NCBI GenBank assembly: GCA_022824365.1
Contig: JAJEAA010000029.1
Location: 62,001 to 126,000 of the forward strand
Direction of reading: 5' to 3'
Source of the DNA: Anaerolineae bacterium
GTDB taxonomy: Bacteria; Chloroflexota; Anaerolineae; Aggregatilineales; Phototrophicaceae
DNA length: 64,000 nt
Part shown: positions 51,707 through 62,207 of the stretch, piece after piece
How positions within the stretch are numbered: position 1 is the stretch's first letter
How the letters are laid out: each line of letters opens with the position of its first letter
Made by a program: the position numbers and the translations under genes
Notes under the pieces: generated by a model
What the model saw: only the letters and a program-made list of their open reading frames with translations
Database searches by the model: none
What the model was told of the DNA's origin: nothing

Positions 51707-52695
51707 GTGCCATCCCCTTCAGCGATGGTCTGATGCGCCAGCGGCAAGACAATGGATTGGACTTGCTCAAGCGTGCCATTGGCGGTGCAGCCGGAGGCAA
51801 GCGTATGACCGCCGCCGCCCAATTTGAAGGCGAGGTTGGCGACATCGTAGCCGGGCTTGGCGCGAAAGCCGACTTCGACCTGCCGCTCGGGCAATTCCTT
51901 GAAGACGATGGAGACTTTTGCCTGGTCGACGTTTACGAGATAGCTGACCAATCCGCCATCGGTCATTTTGTCCAGGCCGACGTATTGAATATCGCGCTGA
52001 CGAATGGTCGCGAAGATGAGACCGCGGTCGAGACGAACGGTGGACAATACTCGCTTCCACAGTTTGATCTCCGCATAGGGGCGGCTGTTCAGGGTTTTTG
52101 CCATGATTTGGGCGAGCGGGGCGCCTCGGTTCATCAAGTCCTGAGCGATCTCCAGGGTCCGGCTGTTGGTGGCGCTGATACGAAAACCTTGCGTATCGGT
52201 GATCAGCCCGGTCAGCAGGGCGTAGGCGACATCGGGCGTGATTTCGATGTCCAGGCAGCGCAAGAAATCATAGACGACCTCGACAGCGGCTACCGCCTGC
52301 GGGACGACCAGGTGAATATCGCCATAACCGGTATTGGTTGGGTGATGGTCGAGGTTGATGGTCCGCTGACTATGCGCCAGGCCGTAAGCGCCGGCCGCGC
52401 CGATGCGTTCCAGGTCGCTGGAATCGACCGCGATCATAAGATCAAATTCGCCCTCGGTCACAGATGAAACCACAGAATTGCTGCCGGGGATGAAGCGAAG
52501 CTCTGGCGGGATGCCATCGTCGACGGCGGCGGTGACTTCTTTGCCGAGGGCGCGGAGAGGCTCGGCTATTCCCAGGAGCGAGCCGATGGCGTCACCGTCC
52601 GGCGCGATATGGGCGACTATCAGCACAGTCCGCGCGCGTCGCAGGGCGTCGGCGGCGGCTTGCCACTGCGGTTTGGAAATGGGTTCAGTCTTCAT
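51703..52695 (-). CDS. DHH-family phosphoesterase (NrnA-like)
   Basis: A ~330-residue protein of the DHH/DHHA1 family that hydrolyses nano-RNAs, pAp or cyclic dinucleotide products. 'VAHIAPDGDAIGSLLG' (I), 'AVDSSDLERIG' (II), 'NLDHHPTN' (III, DHH) and 'GGGGHTLASGC' (DHHA1) are intact. ATG at 52695 is preferred to TTG at 52713; it overlaps rbfA by eleven bases. The position between rbfA and truB is a common arrangement in Gram-positive and Chloroflexota genomes. Confidence 0.9.
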   Translation of the reverse strand: MKTEPISKPQWQAAADALRRARTVLIVAHIAPDGDAIGSLLGIAEPLRALGKEVTAAVDDGIPPELRFIPGSNSVVSSVTEGEFDLMIAVDSSDLERIGAAGAYGLAHSQRTINLDHHPTNTGYGDIHLVVPQAVAAVEVVYDFLRCLDIEITPDVAYALLTGLITDTQGFRISATNSRTLEIAQDLMNRGAPLAQIMAKTLNSRPYAEIKLWKRVLSTVRLDRGLIFATIRQRDIQYVGLDKMTDGGLVSYLVNVDQAKVSIVFKELPERQVEVGFRAKPGYDVANLAFKLGGGGHTLASGCTANGTLEQVQSIVLPLAHQTIAEGDGT

Positions 52696-53059
52696 CGCCG
52701 GGACTATCGACAAATTCTTCGGGAATATCCAGCGTCGAGATGATTTTGTTGATGCGGTCGGCTTGCTCTAGCGTGTGATCCCACTGAAAGTGGAGTTCGG
52801 GCGTATGGCGCAAGCGGACGCGTTTTCCGACTTCGCGGCGCAAGAAGCCGTTGGCGCGCCGAAACGCAGCCATCACTTCAGCTTCGCGCGTGGCATCGCC
52901 GAGCGCTATGACATAGACGGTGGCGTGCATCAATTCGGGATCGAGCTTTACTTCGGTGACGGAGACTTGACGCAGGCGCGGATCGGACACTTCACGCAGA
53001 AGCAAGGCGCTGAGGATTTGGTGTATACGGTCGCTCATGCGACCTTGCTTGATGGACAT
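52685..53059 (-). CDS. rbfA: 30S ribosome-binding factor RbfA
   Basis: A 124-residue KH-fold protein for late 30S maturation. 'DRIHQILSALLLREVSDPRL', 'VTEVKLDPELMHATVYVIALGD' and 'RLRHTPELHFQWDHTLEQADRI' are typical. ATG at 53059 lies four bases after the infB stop; an in-frame ATG at 53038 could be used instead. Overlaps nrnA. Confidence 0.93.
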   Translation of the reverse strand: MSIKQGRMSDRIHQILSALLLREVSDPRLRQVSVTEVKLDPELMHATVYVIALGDATREAEVMAAFRRANGFLRREVGKRVRLRHTPELHFQWDHTLEQADRINKIISTLDIPEEFVDSPGDED

Positions 53060-53063
53060 CGCC

Positions 53064-54875
53064 CTAGTTGACGCGCTCGCGCACGAAGAACTCGATGAGA
53101 TCGCCCTCGCGATATTCGCTCACGCCATCCAAGCTGATGCCGCATTCGAAGCCGGCGCGCACTTCCCTCACATCTTCCTGAAAGCGCTTGAGCGAGGCGA
53201 CGCCGACGCTATCGACGGTTAGCTTTTCGCCGCGCCGCACGCGCGCTTTGGCATTGCGCCTGGCCACGCCATCGCGGATCATGCAGCCGGCGATCAGCCC
53301 ACTACGCGGAATCTTGAAGATCTGGCGCACCTCGGCCACGCCAATGACGCGATTGGCAAACTTCGGCTCGAGCATACCGTGCAAAGCCAATTCGATATCT
53401 TCAAAGAGCTTGTAAATGATTTGGTAGCGCCGTATTTCCACCCCTTGCACTTCGGCTGAGGCCAGCGCGGCATTATCGGCGCCGACGTTGAAACCGATGA
53501 TGATGGCGTTTGAGGCACTGGCGAGCATGACATCGGACTCGGTGATGCGCCCGACCTCCTGCCGCAAGACACGGACGCCGATCTGTTCCTCGTTTCGTTC
53601 TGAGATATTCAGCAGTTCATCCGTAATTGGCTGGATCGAACCCTGGACATCCGCTTTGAGGACGATTGAAAGTTCCTTGGTATCGCCAGCCTGGAATTGC
53701 TTGAAGAATTCGTCCAGAGTCAGGGCGGCGGGCGCAGCGCCGTCGACATCGCGCCGGCGCTTTTCTTCGCGGCGGTCCTGGGCGATGTTTCGGGCAGTCT
53801 TGTCGTTGGGCGCGATCTCGAACATGACGCCGGGAGCCGGCGGCGAATCCAAGCCCAGGACAGAGACGGGCATGGACGGCAGGGCGCGCTTGACGGCTTT
53901 GCCGGAAGAATCGAACATGGCTTTAACTCTGCCATAAGATGTGCCGGCGACGATGACATCGCCGCGTTTCATCGTGCCATTCATCACGAGAAGCGTAGCC
54001 ATCGTGCCTTTGGACCTGTCGACTTCCGCTTCAATGACCGTGCCGCGCAGGCGGCCTTTTCGATTGGCGACAATTGTATTGGAATCGGCGACCAGGATCA
54101 GAGCTTCCAGCAAGTCTTCAATACCGTCGCCGGATAGAGAGTCGACGGGAAGCATCATGGTGGAACCATCCCAGTCATCGGGAATCAGATCCAGTTCGGC
54201 GAGTTGCTGCTTGACCGTTTCCGGACTGGCGTTGCGCCTATCGACTTTGGTAATGGCGACCACAATGGGGACGTTGGCGGCGCGGGCATGATCGAGGGCT
54301 TCGCGAGTCGTTGGCATGACGCCGTCATCGGCGGCGACAACCAGGATGGCGATATCCGCTCCGTGGGCGCCGCGGGCGCGCATGGCGGTGAAGGCTTCGT
54401 GACCGGGGGTATCGAGAAAGGTCAAGGCGCGGCCGGAATGTTGAGCCTGGTAGGCGCCGATATGTTGCGTTATCCCGCCGGCTTCGCCTTCGGCCACGGC
54501 GGTTTTGCGTATGGTATCGAGCAGGGTGGTCTTGCCGTGATCGACATGGCCCAGGATGGTGATGATAGGCGGGCGGGATGTGAGCGAATCAGTTGATTCG
54601 CCCTCATACATTGCGCTCCATTTTTCTTCGCGTTCTTCGGCGCGCTTCACTTCTTCTTGCGCGGCCGCTTCTTCACTGGCTGATTTGGCGATGAAGCCCA
54701 GCTCTTCGACGACAATGGCGGCGGTGTCAAAGTCAATCGTTTGGTTTATAGATGCCATGATCCCGTTGGAGATCAAGGTTTTCATGACATCAATGGGGCT
54801 AATCTCTATGAGCGTCGCCAATTCGCGGACGACGATATAATCCGGTATCAGGATTTCATTTTGCGTATTTTCCAT
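53064..54875 (-). CDS. infB: Translation initiation factor IF-2 (compact form)
   Basis: A 603-residue IF-2 that places fMet-tRNA on the 30S subunit. The N terminus is short: one IF2_N domain (~10-65), then the G domain from ~105 ('[12 protein letters not shown]', 'DTPGHEAF', 'TKVD'), domains II-III and the C-terminal fMet-binding domain. The long variable N-terminal region of proteobacterial IF-2 is absent. A strong GGAGG site precedes the ATG. It follows rnpM by 71 bases. Confidence 0.96.
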   Translation of the reverse strand: MENTQNEILIPDYIVVRELATLIEISPIDVMKTLISNGIMASINQTIDFDTAAIVVEELGFIAKSASEEAAAQEEVKRAEEREEKWSAMYEGESTDSLTSRPPIITILGHVDHGKTTLLDTIRKTAVAEGEAGGITQHIGAYQAQHSGRALTFLDTPGHEAFTAMRARGAHGADIAILVVAADDGVMPTTREALDHARAANVPIVVAITKVDRRNASPETVKQQLAELDLIPDDWDGSTMMLPVDSLSGDGIEDLLEALILVADSNTIVANRKGRLRGTVIEAEVDRSKGTMATLLVMNGTMKRGDVIVAGTSYGRVKAMFDSSGKAVKRALPSMPVSVLGLDSPPAPGVMFEIAPNDKTARNIAQDRREEKRRRDVDGAAPAALTLDEFFKQFQAGDTKELSIVLKADVQGSIQPITDELLNISERNEEQIGVRVLRQEVGRITESDVMLASASNAIIIGFNVGADNAALASAEVQGVEIRRYQIIYKLFEDIELALHGMLEPKFANRVIGVAEVRQIFKIPRSGLIAGCMIRDGVARRNAKARVRRGEKLTVDSVGVASLKRFQEDVREVRAGFECGISLDGVSEYREGDLIEFFVRERVN

Positions 54876-54946
54876 ACCTACCTCCTTCAGTTGTGGCGAC
54901 TGTTTGAGGCAGGATGGTCAGTCCCGCCTCGGCTAGCGTGGCTGTC

Positions 54947-55207
54947 TCATGAGGGTGTCATCTGCCGCAGGTAATCACGGTCGCCATCGCTTAATTCTCG
55001 GCGCAGCGCGCGGCTCAACCGCATATCCGCCGCAGCTGTCATCCAGCACTCTCTGCTTGCGCACAAATAAGCGCCGCGCCCATTCATTTTTCCAGACTCG
55101 TCAATCATCAAACTTCCATCCGCTATGACAAGGCGAATGAGATCGCGCTTGTCCGTCTTCAGGCGGCATACCACACAACTGCGCTGAGGCTTGTGTTTGA
55201 CGCGCAT
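54947..55207 (-). CDS. rnpM: YlxR/RnpM RNA-binding protein
   Basis: An 86-residue DUF448 protein, now known as RnpM for its effect on RNase P in Bacillus. 'QRSCVVCRLKTDKRDLIRLV' and 'GRGAYLCASRECW' are the family signature. It sits between nusA and infB as in most bacteria. Gap to nusA is 20 bases. Confidence 0.93.
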   Translation of the reverse strand: MRVKHKPQRSCVVCRLKTDKRDLIRLVIADGSLMIDESGKMNGRGAYLCASRECWMTAAADMRLSRALRRELSDGDRDYLRQMTPS

Positions 55208-55227
55208 CGCAAACCTCTACCGGGGAG

Positions 55228-57456
55228 CTAGAAGTCGTAATCTTCCCACTCTTCTTCATCCCAACTGCCGCGCCCGCCTTTGCGCCGCCGTTTGGCGATG
55301 ACTTCCCCGCTCTGCTCGTCCAAGACGAGTTGTCTGCGTTTCTGGCGGTCTTTACGCCGCTGATTCTTGCCTTTGCGCAGCTCGAGTTCGAATTCCCGTT
55401 CGCCTTCTTCCTCAACTTCAAAGTCGGCTTCGCGTTCCGATTCACGTTGCGGGGCTTGGTCAACCATAGGCGGACTCGGTTGATCAACCGGCTCAGCGTC
55501 AGCGGCGGCCAACTCGGCTTCCGCTTCCGGGGTCGGGGACAGGATGGGCTGGCCAAAGGCGTCGACCAGGACTTCCGGCTGCTCTTCCTCAAGCGTCGGT
55601 TCAGAGATGGACTCCGCATCATCAGGCGCGGTCGCTTCGGCCGCATCGCTCTGCTCGACGGCGTCAGCGGCGTCCAGCAGCTCGCTGTCTTCCTCTTCTC
55701 CGGATTCTTCGATAGATATCGCTTCTTCCAGTAACTGGTCAATATCAGCAGCCATGATGGTATCAAGGGCAGTTTGCAATTCCGGCATGGGATCGTAGCG
55801 CGGTTCCTCAACTGGCTCGCTATCCAGTTCAGTCGCGATTTCCTCATCGGTTTCCGCGGCGGACGTTGTGTCCGTCTCCGGCGCCGACTCGTCATCAGGC
55901 CTTGCCGCTGCTATTGTGTCTGGCTCCGGCGCGGGCTCAGAAACCTGCTCCGGCGCAAGCTCGGCGACAGGCTCGCTCGCTGGCTCTTCTTCCAGGTCGG
56001 CGGCTGGCAGAACTTGTAAATGCGCCAAGCGGCGCTGCACCAGATCTTCGTTGACGAGGCAAGTCAACATGACTTCGCCGATGTTTTCAAATGGTTCAAG
56101 CGCATCAAGCATCTCTTGCGAGACTGCCAGCACGTCAAGCGGAAGTTCGAACAGCTTTGGCGGGAGCGTTGAGCGGACGGCTTCGCGCTGCTGGAGATAT
56201 ATCTCGCGCGCTTCGTCTCGCTGCTGTTGCAGCAACTGCTCGACGATATCGGCAAACCGGGCGAGGGACTTAAATTCTTCCGGCATGACGGCCAGATCGA
56301 GGCGTTTCTTCTCCATGATACGCAAGGATTCCGCGATCAGGTCGGCGTAGCGATCGGCCAGCCCGGCAAGCGGCGGCGCGTCCAGGTTATCCAAGGCGTT
56401 CTGAACCGTTTCGGCGACGCTCTTGATATCTATTCGCCAGCCAGTCAGTTTCGCGGCGAGGCGGGCGTTTTGACCTTCACGCCCGATCGCGAGGGACAGT
56501 TGGTCTTCCGGCACGAGGACCGCTGCGGTCTTGCCATTGATGGGGTCGTCGTCGAGGTAGACGCCTGTGACACGGGCCGGGCTCAATGCCTTGGAGATGA
56601 AGGCGACGGCATCGGTGTTCCATTCGATGACATCAATCTTCTCGTTATGGAGTTCCTTGACGATGTTCTGGATGCGAATGCCGCGCATGCCGACGCAGGC
56701 GCCGACGGGGTCAATGCCGTCTTGCAGCGCGGCGACAGCGACTTTCGAGCGGTGGCCCGCTTCACGAGCAATGTTTTTGATTTCCACCTGGCCGTTGTAG
56801 ATCTCGGGCACTTCGTATTCCAGCAACCGTCGTAGCATATTGCGATGGCCGCGGCTGACGAGAATTTGAGGTCCGCGATTGCTCTTTGAGACTTCGACCA
56901 CATAGACGCGGATCTTTTCGTGGGTGCGGTAGCGCTCTCCCGGTATCTGCTGCTGACGCGGCAAGTCCGCCTCAGCCCGGCCGAGACTGAGTGTGACCTT
57001 GCGCGAGTTGACACTTTGCACCGTGCCGGTGATCAAGTCGCCTTCGCGGTTGATGAACTCATCGTAGAGCGAGTTGCGTTCCGCTTCGCGAATTTTCTGG
57101 AGTATGACTTGCTTGGCTGTTTGGGCGGCGATGCGACCGAAGCTGCGCGTGGTATGTTCGACTTGCACCATTACGACATCGTCGAGTTGGGCTTCTGGGT
57201 TATAGAAGCGGGCGCGTTCCAGAGTTACTTCGGTGGCGTCGCTGTATACCTCGTCGACAACTTCTTTTTCAACGAATACTTTGGCGCGTCCGGTATCGGG
57301 GTCAATTTCGGCTTCAATCGCCTGGGCGGCGCTGGCGCCGGTATCTTTACGATAGGCGGAGACCAGGGCGCTTTGCAGGGCATCCAATACGATATCGGAT
57401 GGCAGGGCGCGGGTCTGCGCGATTTCGTTGAAGGCGATTTGCAGTTCGTTCGACAT
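55228..57456 (-). CDS. nusA: Transcription factor NusA with long acidic C-terminal extension
   Basis: A 742-residue NusA. The core (~1-345) is standard: N-terminal RNAP-binding domain, S1 domain ('[19 protein letters not shown]'), KH1 and KH2 ('[21 protein letters not shown]', '[24 protein letters not shown]'). After a helical region comes a Glu/Asp/Ala/Pro-rich stretch (~486-690) and a basic-then-acidic end '[21 protein letters not shown]'. The ATG at 57456 has GGAGA upstream. The usual rimP before nusA is absent. Confidence 0.94.
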   Translation of the reverse strand: MSNELQIAFNEIAQTRALPSDIVLDALQSALVSAYRKDTGASAAQAIEAEIDPDTGRAKVFVEKEVVDEVYSDATEVTLERARFYNPEAQLDDVVMVQVEHTTRSFGRIAAQTAKQVILQKIREAERNSLYDEFINREGDLITGTVQSVNSRKVTLSLGRAEADLPRQQQIPGERYRTHEKIRVYVVEVSKSNRGPQILVSRGHRNMLRRLLEYEVPEIYNGQVEIKNIAREAGHRSKVAVAALQDGIDPVGACVGMRGIRIQNIVKELHNEKIDVIEWNTDAVAFISKALSPARVTGVYLDDDPINGKTAAVLVPEDQLSLAIGREGQNARLAAKLTGWRIDIKSVAETVQNALDNLDAPPLAGLADRYADLIAESLRIMEKKRLDLAVMPEEFKSLARFADIVEQLLQQQRDEAREIYLQQREAVRSTLPPKLFELPLDVLAVSQEMLDALEPFENIGEVMLTCLVNEDLVQRRLAHLQVLPAADLEEEPASEPVAELAPEQVSEPAPEPDTIAAARPDDESAPETDTTSAAETDEEIATELDSEPVEEPRYDPMPELQTALDTIMAADIDQLLEEAISIEESGEEEDSELLDAADAVEQSDAAEATAPDDAESISEPTLEEEQPEVLVDAFGQPILSPTPEAEAELAAADAEPVDQPSPPMVDQAPQRESEREADFEVEEEGEREFELELRKGKNQRRKDRQKRRQLVLDEQSGEVIAKRRRKGGRGSWDEEEWEDYDF

Positions 57457-57513
57457 TTTGCTTGTCTCCAACAGTCGAGCTGTAAGATACTCCTTGACGT
57501 GCGGCAGCCCGAT

Positions 57514-57544
57514 ATAAAACGAAAAGTGGGGGCTTCCCACTTTT
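57514..57544 (-). terminator. Terminator-like hairpin in the nusA leader
   Basis: AAAAGTGGG (57522-57530) pairs perfectly with CCCACTTTT (57536-57544). On the minus strand the stem is followed by CGTTTTAT. It lies 66 bases before the nusA ATG and downstream of a promoter candidate, so it may attenuate nusA; it could also end transcripts of the upstream 1307-residue protein gene. Confidence 0.6.
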
Positions 57545-57567
57545 TCCGAACACTTGCATCTATAGTG

Positions 57568-57596
57568 AGTTTAGCACGCGGCGCAGGCTGGGTCAA
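57568..57596 (-). promoter_or_regulatory. nusA operon promoter
   Basis: Minus strand TTGACC (57596-57591), 17-base spacer, TAAACT (57573-57568). Transcription would begin near 57561, about 17 bases before the leader hairpin. Confidence 0.55.
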
Positions 57597-57675
57597 GGCA
57601 TATTGCCTGGCTTAGGCTATGTGTTTGCCGTCTTTATCGGCATGAAATCTCGCGATCGCCAAATTAACATAGGGC

Positions 57676-60600
57676 TCACTCCAGGAGGAAGGGCGGGAAT
57701 TTCAGAAGTTTGCCGGCAGCGGAATCACTAACATACACGAAGCCGGCGTCATCAACCGCGATGCCGCCGATCTCCTGGAATTGCCCGGCGGAAGCCGAAT
57801 CGCCGGATTCGCCGAATGAGCCCAGGCAGTCGCCGGCCGTGTTGTACACCAGGATACGCTTGCCGTCCGGGTCAGTAATGTATAGCGTGTCCCGATTTTC
57901 ATCGAGCGCCAGGTAGGGTCGATTTAGCACCTGATTGTACCAACCGCGCACACGGAAATCTGTCAAGTAGTTGCCGTTTTCGTCAAAGACCGATATGCGT
58001 CGATTCCAGGAATCGGCTACGAAGAGTCGCCCATCAGAATGAGTCGCCAAGCCACTTGGCTCGTCCAACTCGCCGGGACCGCTGCCGCCGCTGCCGATGT
58101 CGAATTGATAGACGGCTGCGCCATTTTCCAATGTGTAGACGCGGATTCGCTTGTTGCCGGTATCGGCAATATAAATCTTTCCGGCGTCATGATCGGCCAC
58201 ATCGCGCGGTCCCCAAAAAGCCTCTCTGGGCTCGACCGGGGCGTCAAATCCAAATTCGCCAGCGCTGCCCCATGCGGTTAGCAACTGGCCTTGTGGGTCC
58301 AGATGCAGAATGCGGTAGTTCCAAGTATCTACCACGAGCAGGTCGTCGCCGGGCAGGACCGCCACGCTATTGGGACGAACCAAAGCATATTGGGCTGACT
58401 CGCCAAAATGCTGGAGGTATTGGCCTTCGGTGGTATAGGCGTGGATGAGATTGGCGATTTCATCGGCGACGTAAACTTTGCCATTGCCGACTGACAGGGC
58501 GAGGGGATGAGCCAGAGCCTCGGCTTGCGCATCGAGATCAAGCAGGGGCGTCACAAGTCGCCAATTGGCGGCGCAGGGATTAATCTCCGTGGGGATCGCG
58601 CTCTTCACTTCGCCTTCGCCGACGCCATATTCCCATATCTTTGAAGCGAAATCCTTGCGGATGTAGACATGCATCCGATCGGAAACTGGCCAGTTGGTCA
58701 GCGAGAAATCTTTGCCGGCGGCGTCGGCGTATTGGTCATAGTCACGCGACCACCAGATATCGAAGATGCCTTTACGCAGCGCAGCGCCGTCGGTGTTTTC
58801 GGGCGAGAAATCGAGAACGTTCATGATCCTTTGCGGCGTTAGCCCGAAGTATTCTTGCATGGGCCACCACATGCGCATGTGGTCGCGGCGGATATAGCGA
58901 TCTTCGAGGAAGGGTTCGACATCGCCGCGATGCCCCGCGCCAACTACGACAAAGACGGCGTCCTCTGTGTTTTGCACGGTGGGGTTGCCGCCGACGAATA
59001 CCGCGTCGGTGAAGTTGCGGAAGTACCAGCTATAGGGCCAGGATACTTCGTCGTCGTAGACAAACTTGAGATCGAGGCCGTCCGTAATGCGCAGGCTCAT
59101 TTCTTCAATATCGTCCAGCACCCATTTTACGGCGGGGCCGGCATGGGCGTAGACGAGAAATTCGGTAGGAAGGTCATAGTTGATGAATGAAGCCATCCAG
59201 GCGGCGCGGAAGGTGAGCAAGCTCAGCAAACTGAAAACCGCCACTGCCAGAATGCGCCGGATATGCAGCCAATTGGATTGGCGCGCCAGCCGCAGGATCA
59301 CATAACCCAGGCTGACCGCGACGATCAAGGAGGCCAGCCAGGCGTAGGCGCGTTCAAGCTGTGCTTTGGCAAGCCCCATGAAGGGCGGGTCGCCAGCGAT
59401 GACGGCGCCGATCACTTGGGCCAGGCTGACCAGGAACAGGGGCGAAAGCAGCAGGGCGATCCAGCCGCGAGCCAGGAACTGGGATTTGCAAACGCGTGAA
59501 AAGACGCCGCCAAAATACCAGGCGGATATAAAGATCATCGGCGTCGTAAGATGTGTGCCGAGCCAGGGCATTTTCTCGCCCGCCAGCGAGTAGCCGACCA
59601 GATTGAGTATCGCCCACCAGGCGAGTAATAGCAGGAAGGGCAACCGATCCAGCTTGGCGGCGGCTGGCTCGTTTTCGGGGGAATCCGCGCTTGACGCATC
59701 GTCTGCTGATTCTGCTGGCGCGGTAATATCCACAGCTTCCGCGCTTACTTCGGCTTCGCCATCACCGGCCTTTGAGGCGGCAGCGAAATAAGTTCTCAGT
59801 TTTTCTTCAGTTTGCCGGCGGCTGAAGTCTTCGAGTTGGACAAGACGTCTTCTGCGCGATTTCCAGAAGCAGGCGACGCCGGCGAACATCGCGCTGACCG
59901 TGCCGACGATCGGCAGGAACTCGTAGGTGGGCATAATGATGAGCAAGTAGTAATACTGCGGCTGGCTGCCGCGGCGCACGCCCTGCTGCTCCAGCCAGTA
60001 TCCCAGGCTGTAGATCATGCCAGTGCCGAGCCCTGCAATGTTGGTGAAGACGCTGGTGAAGAAAAAGGCAAAGAGGATATGGAATATCGCTGAGGCGATC
60101 AGCCAACGCTTCCAGTTCCAGGTCAAGCCGATGACAAGCGAAAGCAATGCCAACGGGGCAAATACTGACGCGCCGACCAGGAACTGCCCGATCTGGACGC
60201 CCCCACTCAGGCTAGGGAGGTTTTGCAGGAGACCGTAAATGCCGGCTGGCAATGACTCGGCCAAAGCGCCAAAGTCAGTGTTTGAACCTCCCATGAGGCG
60301 CGTGAAGAGGGCGGTTGTCCATGGCAAGATCAGCGTGAGTATGAGCACCAGCAGATCGACTTCGGGGAAGCGGTAGAGATAGCCCCAGAAGCCGCTTGCA
60401 TCGTCTTTATCTTCAGCCAGCTTGTCATCAGCGGCGGCGCGGCGGGCATCGCGAATCAAGTAGGCGGCCGCGGCAAGAGCGAGCAGCCAAAGGGCAAGGG
60501 CTGGGGCCCAGCGGATCGTCGTGCCGGATGAGGCATCGATCATTTCAGTGTGGTCGGCATCCGGGATGGCGGGTTCGGCAGTCTCAGCCGGGCTGGGAAA

Positions 60601-61599
60601 ATGAGAAAGTTCTTCGATGAACAGGAGGCCGCCGGCGGTGACAAGCGCGAGCAGGAAAATCAGCAAGACTTCGCGCCAGGGAATGCGGCTCCAGCGGTCG
60701 CGAAAGGCATAGAGCGCGGTCGAAACAAGCACGAATGCGCCGGCAATGATGGACAGCGCCATCCAGCGGAACCAACTGATGCGATCCAGATCCGACAGGT
60801 CTTGCAGAGGCGTGCCTCTGCCCGCGATGATCTCGGCTGGTACGATATCGACAACGATGTACATGCCGAGCGTTATCATGCCGCCGAGCAGGATTCCGAG
60901 GATGATGGACTGAAACAGGTAGCGCCCGCCGAGGTCATAACGATGTTGCGCCAGGCGGACTAAGAAGTAAATCGTCAGGAAACTGCCGAAGATGGCGATG
61001 TAGATAAAGGCTGTTTCTTTAGAGCCTAGGTTGAGGATCATCGCGGCCGCGAAAATATATAGCCAAAGCGCGCGGCGGCGGAAACGAGGCGATCCGTCCA
61101 GGTACATAAGAACGCAGTAAGCCATGACCATGGCGAAGAAAATCGAGGGCGTATCGTGGCGTATATAGCGGTTGTAATACAGCAAGAGCGGCGAGATAAG
61201 AAGCATCAACGAGGCGAGGAGCGCCCCCCAGCGGCCGAGCCACTTGCGCCAGAGCAGGGGAAACATCACCATCATGACGCCGAGCAGGGCGGTGTATATC
61301 CGTCCGGAAAAGTCGCTATCGCCGAAGAGATAGAAAGAGAAGGCGGTCGCGTGAAAGAGCACGGGACCGTGCATTAGCGGCGTGTGCTGAAAGTTGCCTT
61401 CGTTATAGAGGTTGTATGAGAAACGCGTGTGCAGGCTTTCGTCGTGGCTCATCACGCGCGTATCCAACATGTGAAAGCGGGTGCAGACAGCCAACAAGAA
61501 GATGATGATATAGGCGGCCAGCTCCCAGTTTACGGGGAGGCTTTGGGATAGCGCGCGGCTTAGGGCATTGTCTTCCTGCTGATTAGGGGCGGTAATCAT
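57676..61599 (-). CDS. Giant membrane protein: TIGR03663/Agl23-like GT-C domain fused to an NHL beta-propeller
   Basis: A 1307-residue protein. Residues ~28-800 hold about 14-16 membrane helices of the GT-C fold: 'TRVMSHDESLHTRFSY' with the acidic Asp53-Glu54 loop, 'TPLMHGPVLFHATAFSFYLFGDSDFSGRI' and 'NRYIRHDTPS' match the TIGR03663 (Agl23-like) family. A charged cytoplasmic-type insert (~596-653) interrupts the helices. An extracytoplasmic domain (~810-1000) with Trp/Tyr-rich segments leads to five or six NHL repeats (~1033-1307: 'VYVADE', 'LLVVDTWNYRILHL', 'IYIADTGNKRIRVY', 'LFVADSWNRRISVF', 'VYVSDS'). It probably handles a polyprenyl-linked sugar and senses or binds through the propeller; substrate unknown. 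Confidence 0.85.
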   Translation of the reverse strand: MITAPNQQEDNALSRALSQSLPVNWELAAYIIIFLLAVCTRFHMLDTRVMSHDESLHTRFSYNLYNEGNFQHTPLMHGPVLFHATAFSFYLFGDSDFSGRIYTALLGVMMVMFPLLWRKWLGRWGALLASLMLLISPLLLYYNRYIRHDTPSIFFAMVMAYCVLMYLDGSPRFRRRALWLYIFAAAMILNLGSKETAFIYIAIFGSFLTIYFLVRLAQHRYDLGGRYLFQSIILGILLGGMITLGMYIVVDIVPAEIIAGRGTPLQDLSDLDRISWFRWMALSIIAGAFVLVSTALYAFRDRWSRIPWREVLLIFLLALVTAGGLLFIEELSHFPSPAETAEPAIPDADHTEMIDASSGTTIRWAPALALWLLALAAAAYLIRDARRAAADDKLAEDKDDASGFWGYLYRFPEVDLLVLILTLILPWTTALFTRLMGGSNTDFGALAESLPAGIYGLLQNLPSLSGGVQIGQFLVGASVFAPLALLSLVIGLTWNWKRWLIASAIFHILFAFFFTSVFTNIAGLGTGMIYSLGYWLEQQGVRRGSQPQYYYLLIIMPTYEFLPIVGTVSAMFAGVACFWKSRRRRLVQLEDFSRRQTEEKLRTYFAAASKAGDGEAEVSAEAVDITAPAESADDASSADSPENEPAAAKLDRLPFLLLLAWWAILNLVGYSLAGEKMPWLGTHLTTPMIFISAWYFGGVFSRVCKSQFLARGWIALLLSPLFLVSLAQVIGAVIAGDPPFMGLAKAQLERAYAWLASLIVAVSLGYVILRLARQSNWLHIRRILAVAVFSLLSLLTFRAAWMASFINYDLPTEFLVYAHAGPAVKWVLDDIEEMSLRITDGLDLKFVYDDEVSWPYSWYFRNFTDAVFVGGNPTVQNTEDAVFVVVGAGHRGDVEPFLEDRYIRRDHMRMWWPMQEYFGLTPQRIMNVLDFSPENTDGAALRKGIFDIWWSRDYDQYADAAGKDFSLTNWPVSDRMHVYIRKDFASKIWEYGVGEGEVKSAIPTEINPCAANWRLVTPLLDLDAQAEALAHPLALSVGNGKVYVADEIANLIHAYTTEGQYLQHFGESAQYALVRPNSVAVLPGDDLLVVDTWNYRILHLDPQGQLLTAWGSAGEFGFDAPVEPREAFWGPRDVADHDAGKIYIADTGNKRIRVYTLENGAAVYQFDIGSGGSGPGELDEPSGLATHSDGRLFVADSWNRRISVFDENGNYLTDFRVRGWYNQVLNRPYLALDENRDTLYITDPDGKRILVYNTAGDCLGSFGESGDSASAGQFQEIGGIAVDDAGFVYVSDSAAGKLLKFPPFLLE

Positions 61600-61648
61600 A
61601 TTGTGTCAATTGATGGTCGTTTGATGGCCCAAGGGTGCGGCGCTGGCG

Positions 61649-62179
61649 TCAAAATCTGGGCGAGGGCGTATTCTGCAAAAGCGGAGTTTGCCGTCGCGCA
61701 TTGGATTGACTCGTGGCGTTGACAAAAGTCTTCGGAGATGACTGGCTGGCCGGTGTACGGACGATCGACGCGTATTGCGGCAGATGCGGCAAATCTACCG
61801 TGAGCAGCGTCGAATGAAAGCCAATTATCATCGGCAGCAGCAGCGCGATGGCGATGGCGATGATGACAAGCCCGTAACTAAAATTCAAGCTGGGGCGCGA
61901 GCGGAAATCGCCAAGCCAGTTCGGATGAGCTTGCGACTGCCGCAGGTCGGCTTCAAGAGAGGACCATATTTGGTCCAGCTTGACCGAGTTGGCATGGCCC
62001 AGCGTCGGCAGATTTCGCTCCAGCTTCAAAGCGAATTCGCGGTGCTGCATATATTCGCGGTAACAGTCTTCACATTCATCAATGTATCGCGCCACGCGCT
62101 GACGCACGGGATCCGCGAGATCGCCATTGACGAAGCGCGCCATGTGGACCTTGCAGAAGCGATACTTGAACCTGACCAT
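61649..62179 (-). CDS. Putative zinc-finger-like anti-sigma factor
   Basis: A 176-residue single-pass membrane protein. The N-terminal cytoplasmic part resembles ZAS anti-sigma domains: a His at ~12 in 'KVHMARFVNGDL' and 'CEDC' near residues 36-39. The His expected three residues before the first of those cysteines is replaced ('RYIDECEDC'), so metal binding is uncertain. A membrane helix at ~102-120 is followed by a Ser/Thr/Pro-rich outer tail. It starts 28 bases after the sigma-factor gene, in the usual order for a sigma/anti-sigma pair. Confidence 0.65.
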   Translation of the reverse strand: MVRFKYRFCKVHMARFVNGDLADPVRQRVARYIDECEDCYREYMQHREFALKLERNLPTLGHANSVKLDQIWSSLEADLRQSQAHPNWLGDFRSRPSLNFSYGLVIIAIAIALLLPMIIGFHSTLLTVDLPHLPQYASIVRTPASQSSPKTFVNATSQSNARRQTPLLQNTPSPRF

Positions 62180-62207
62180 GTTTCTCTTCGTACCTCACTG
62201 GCAGGCG

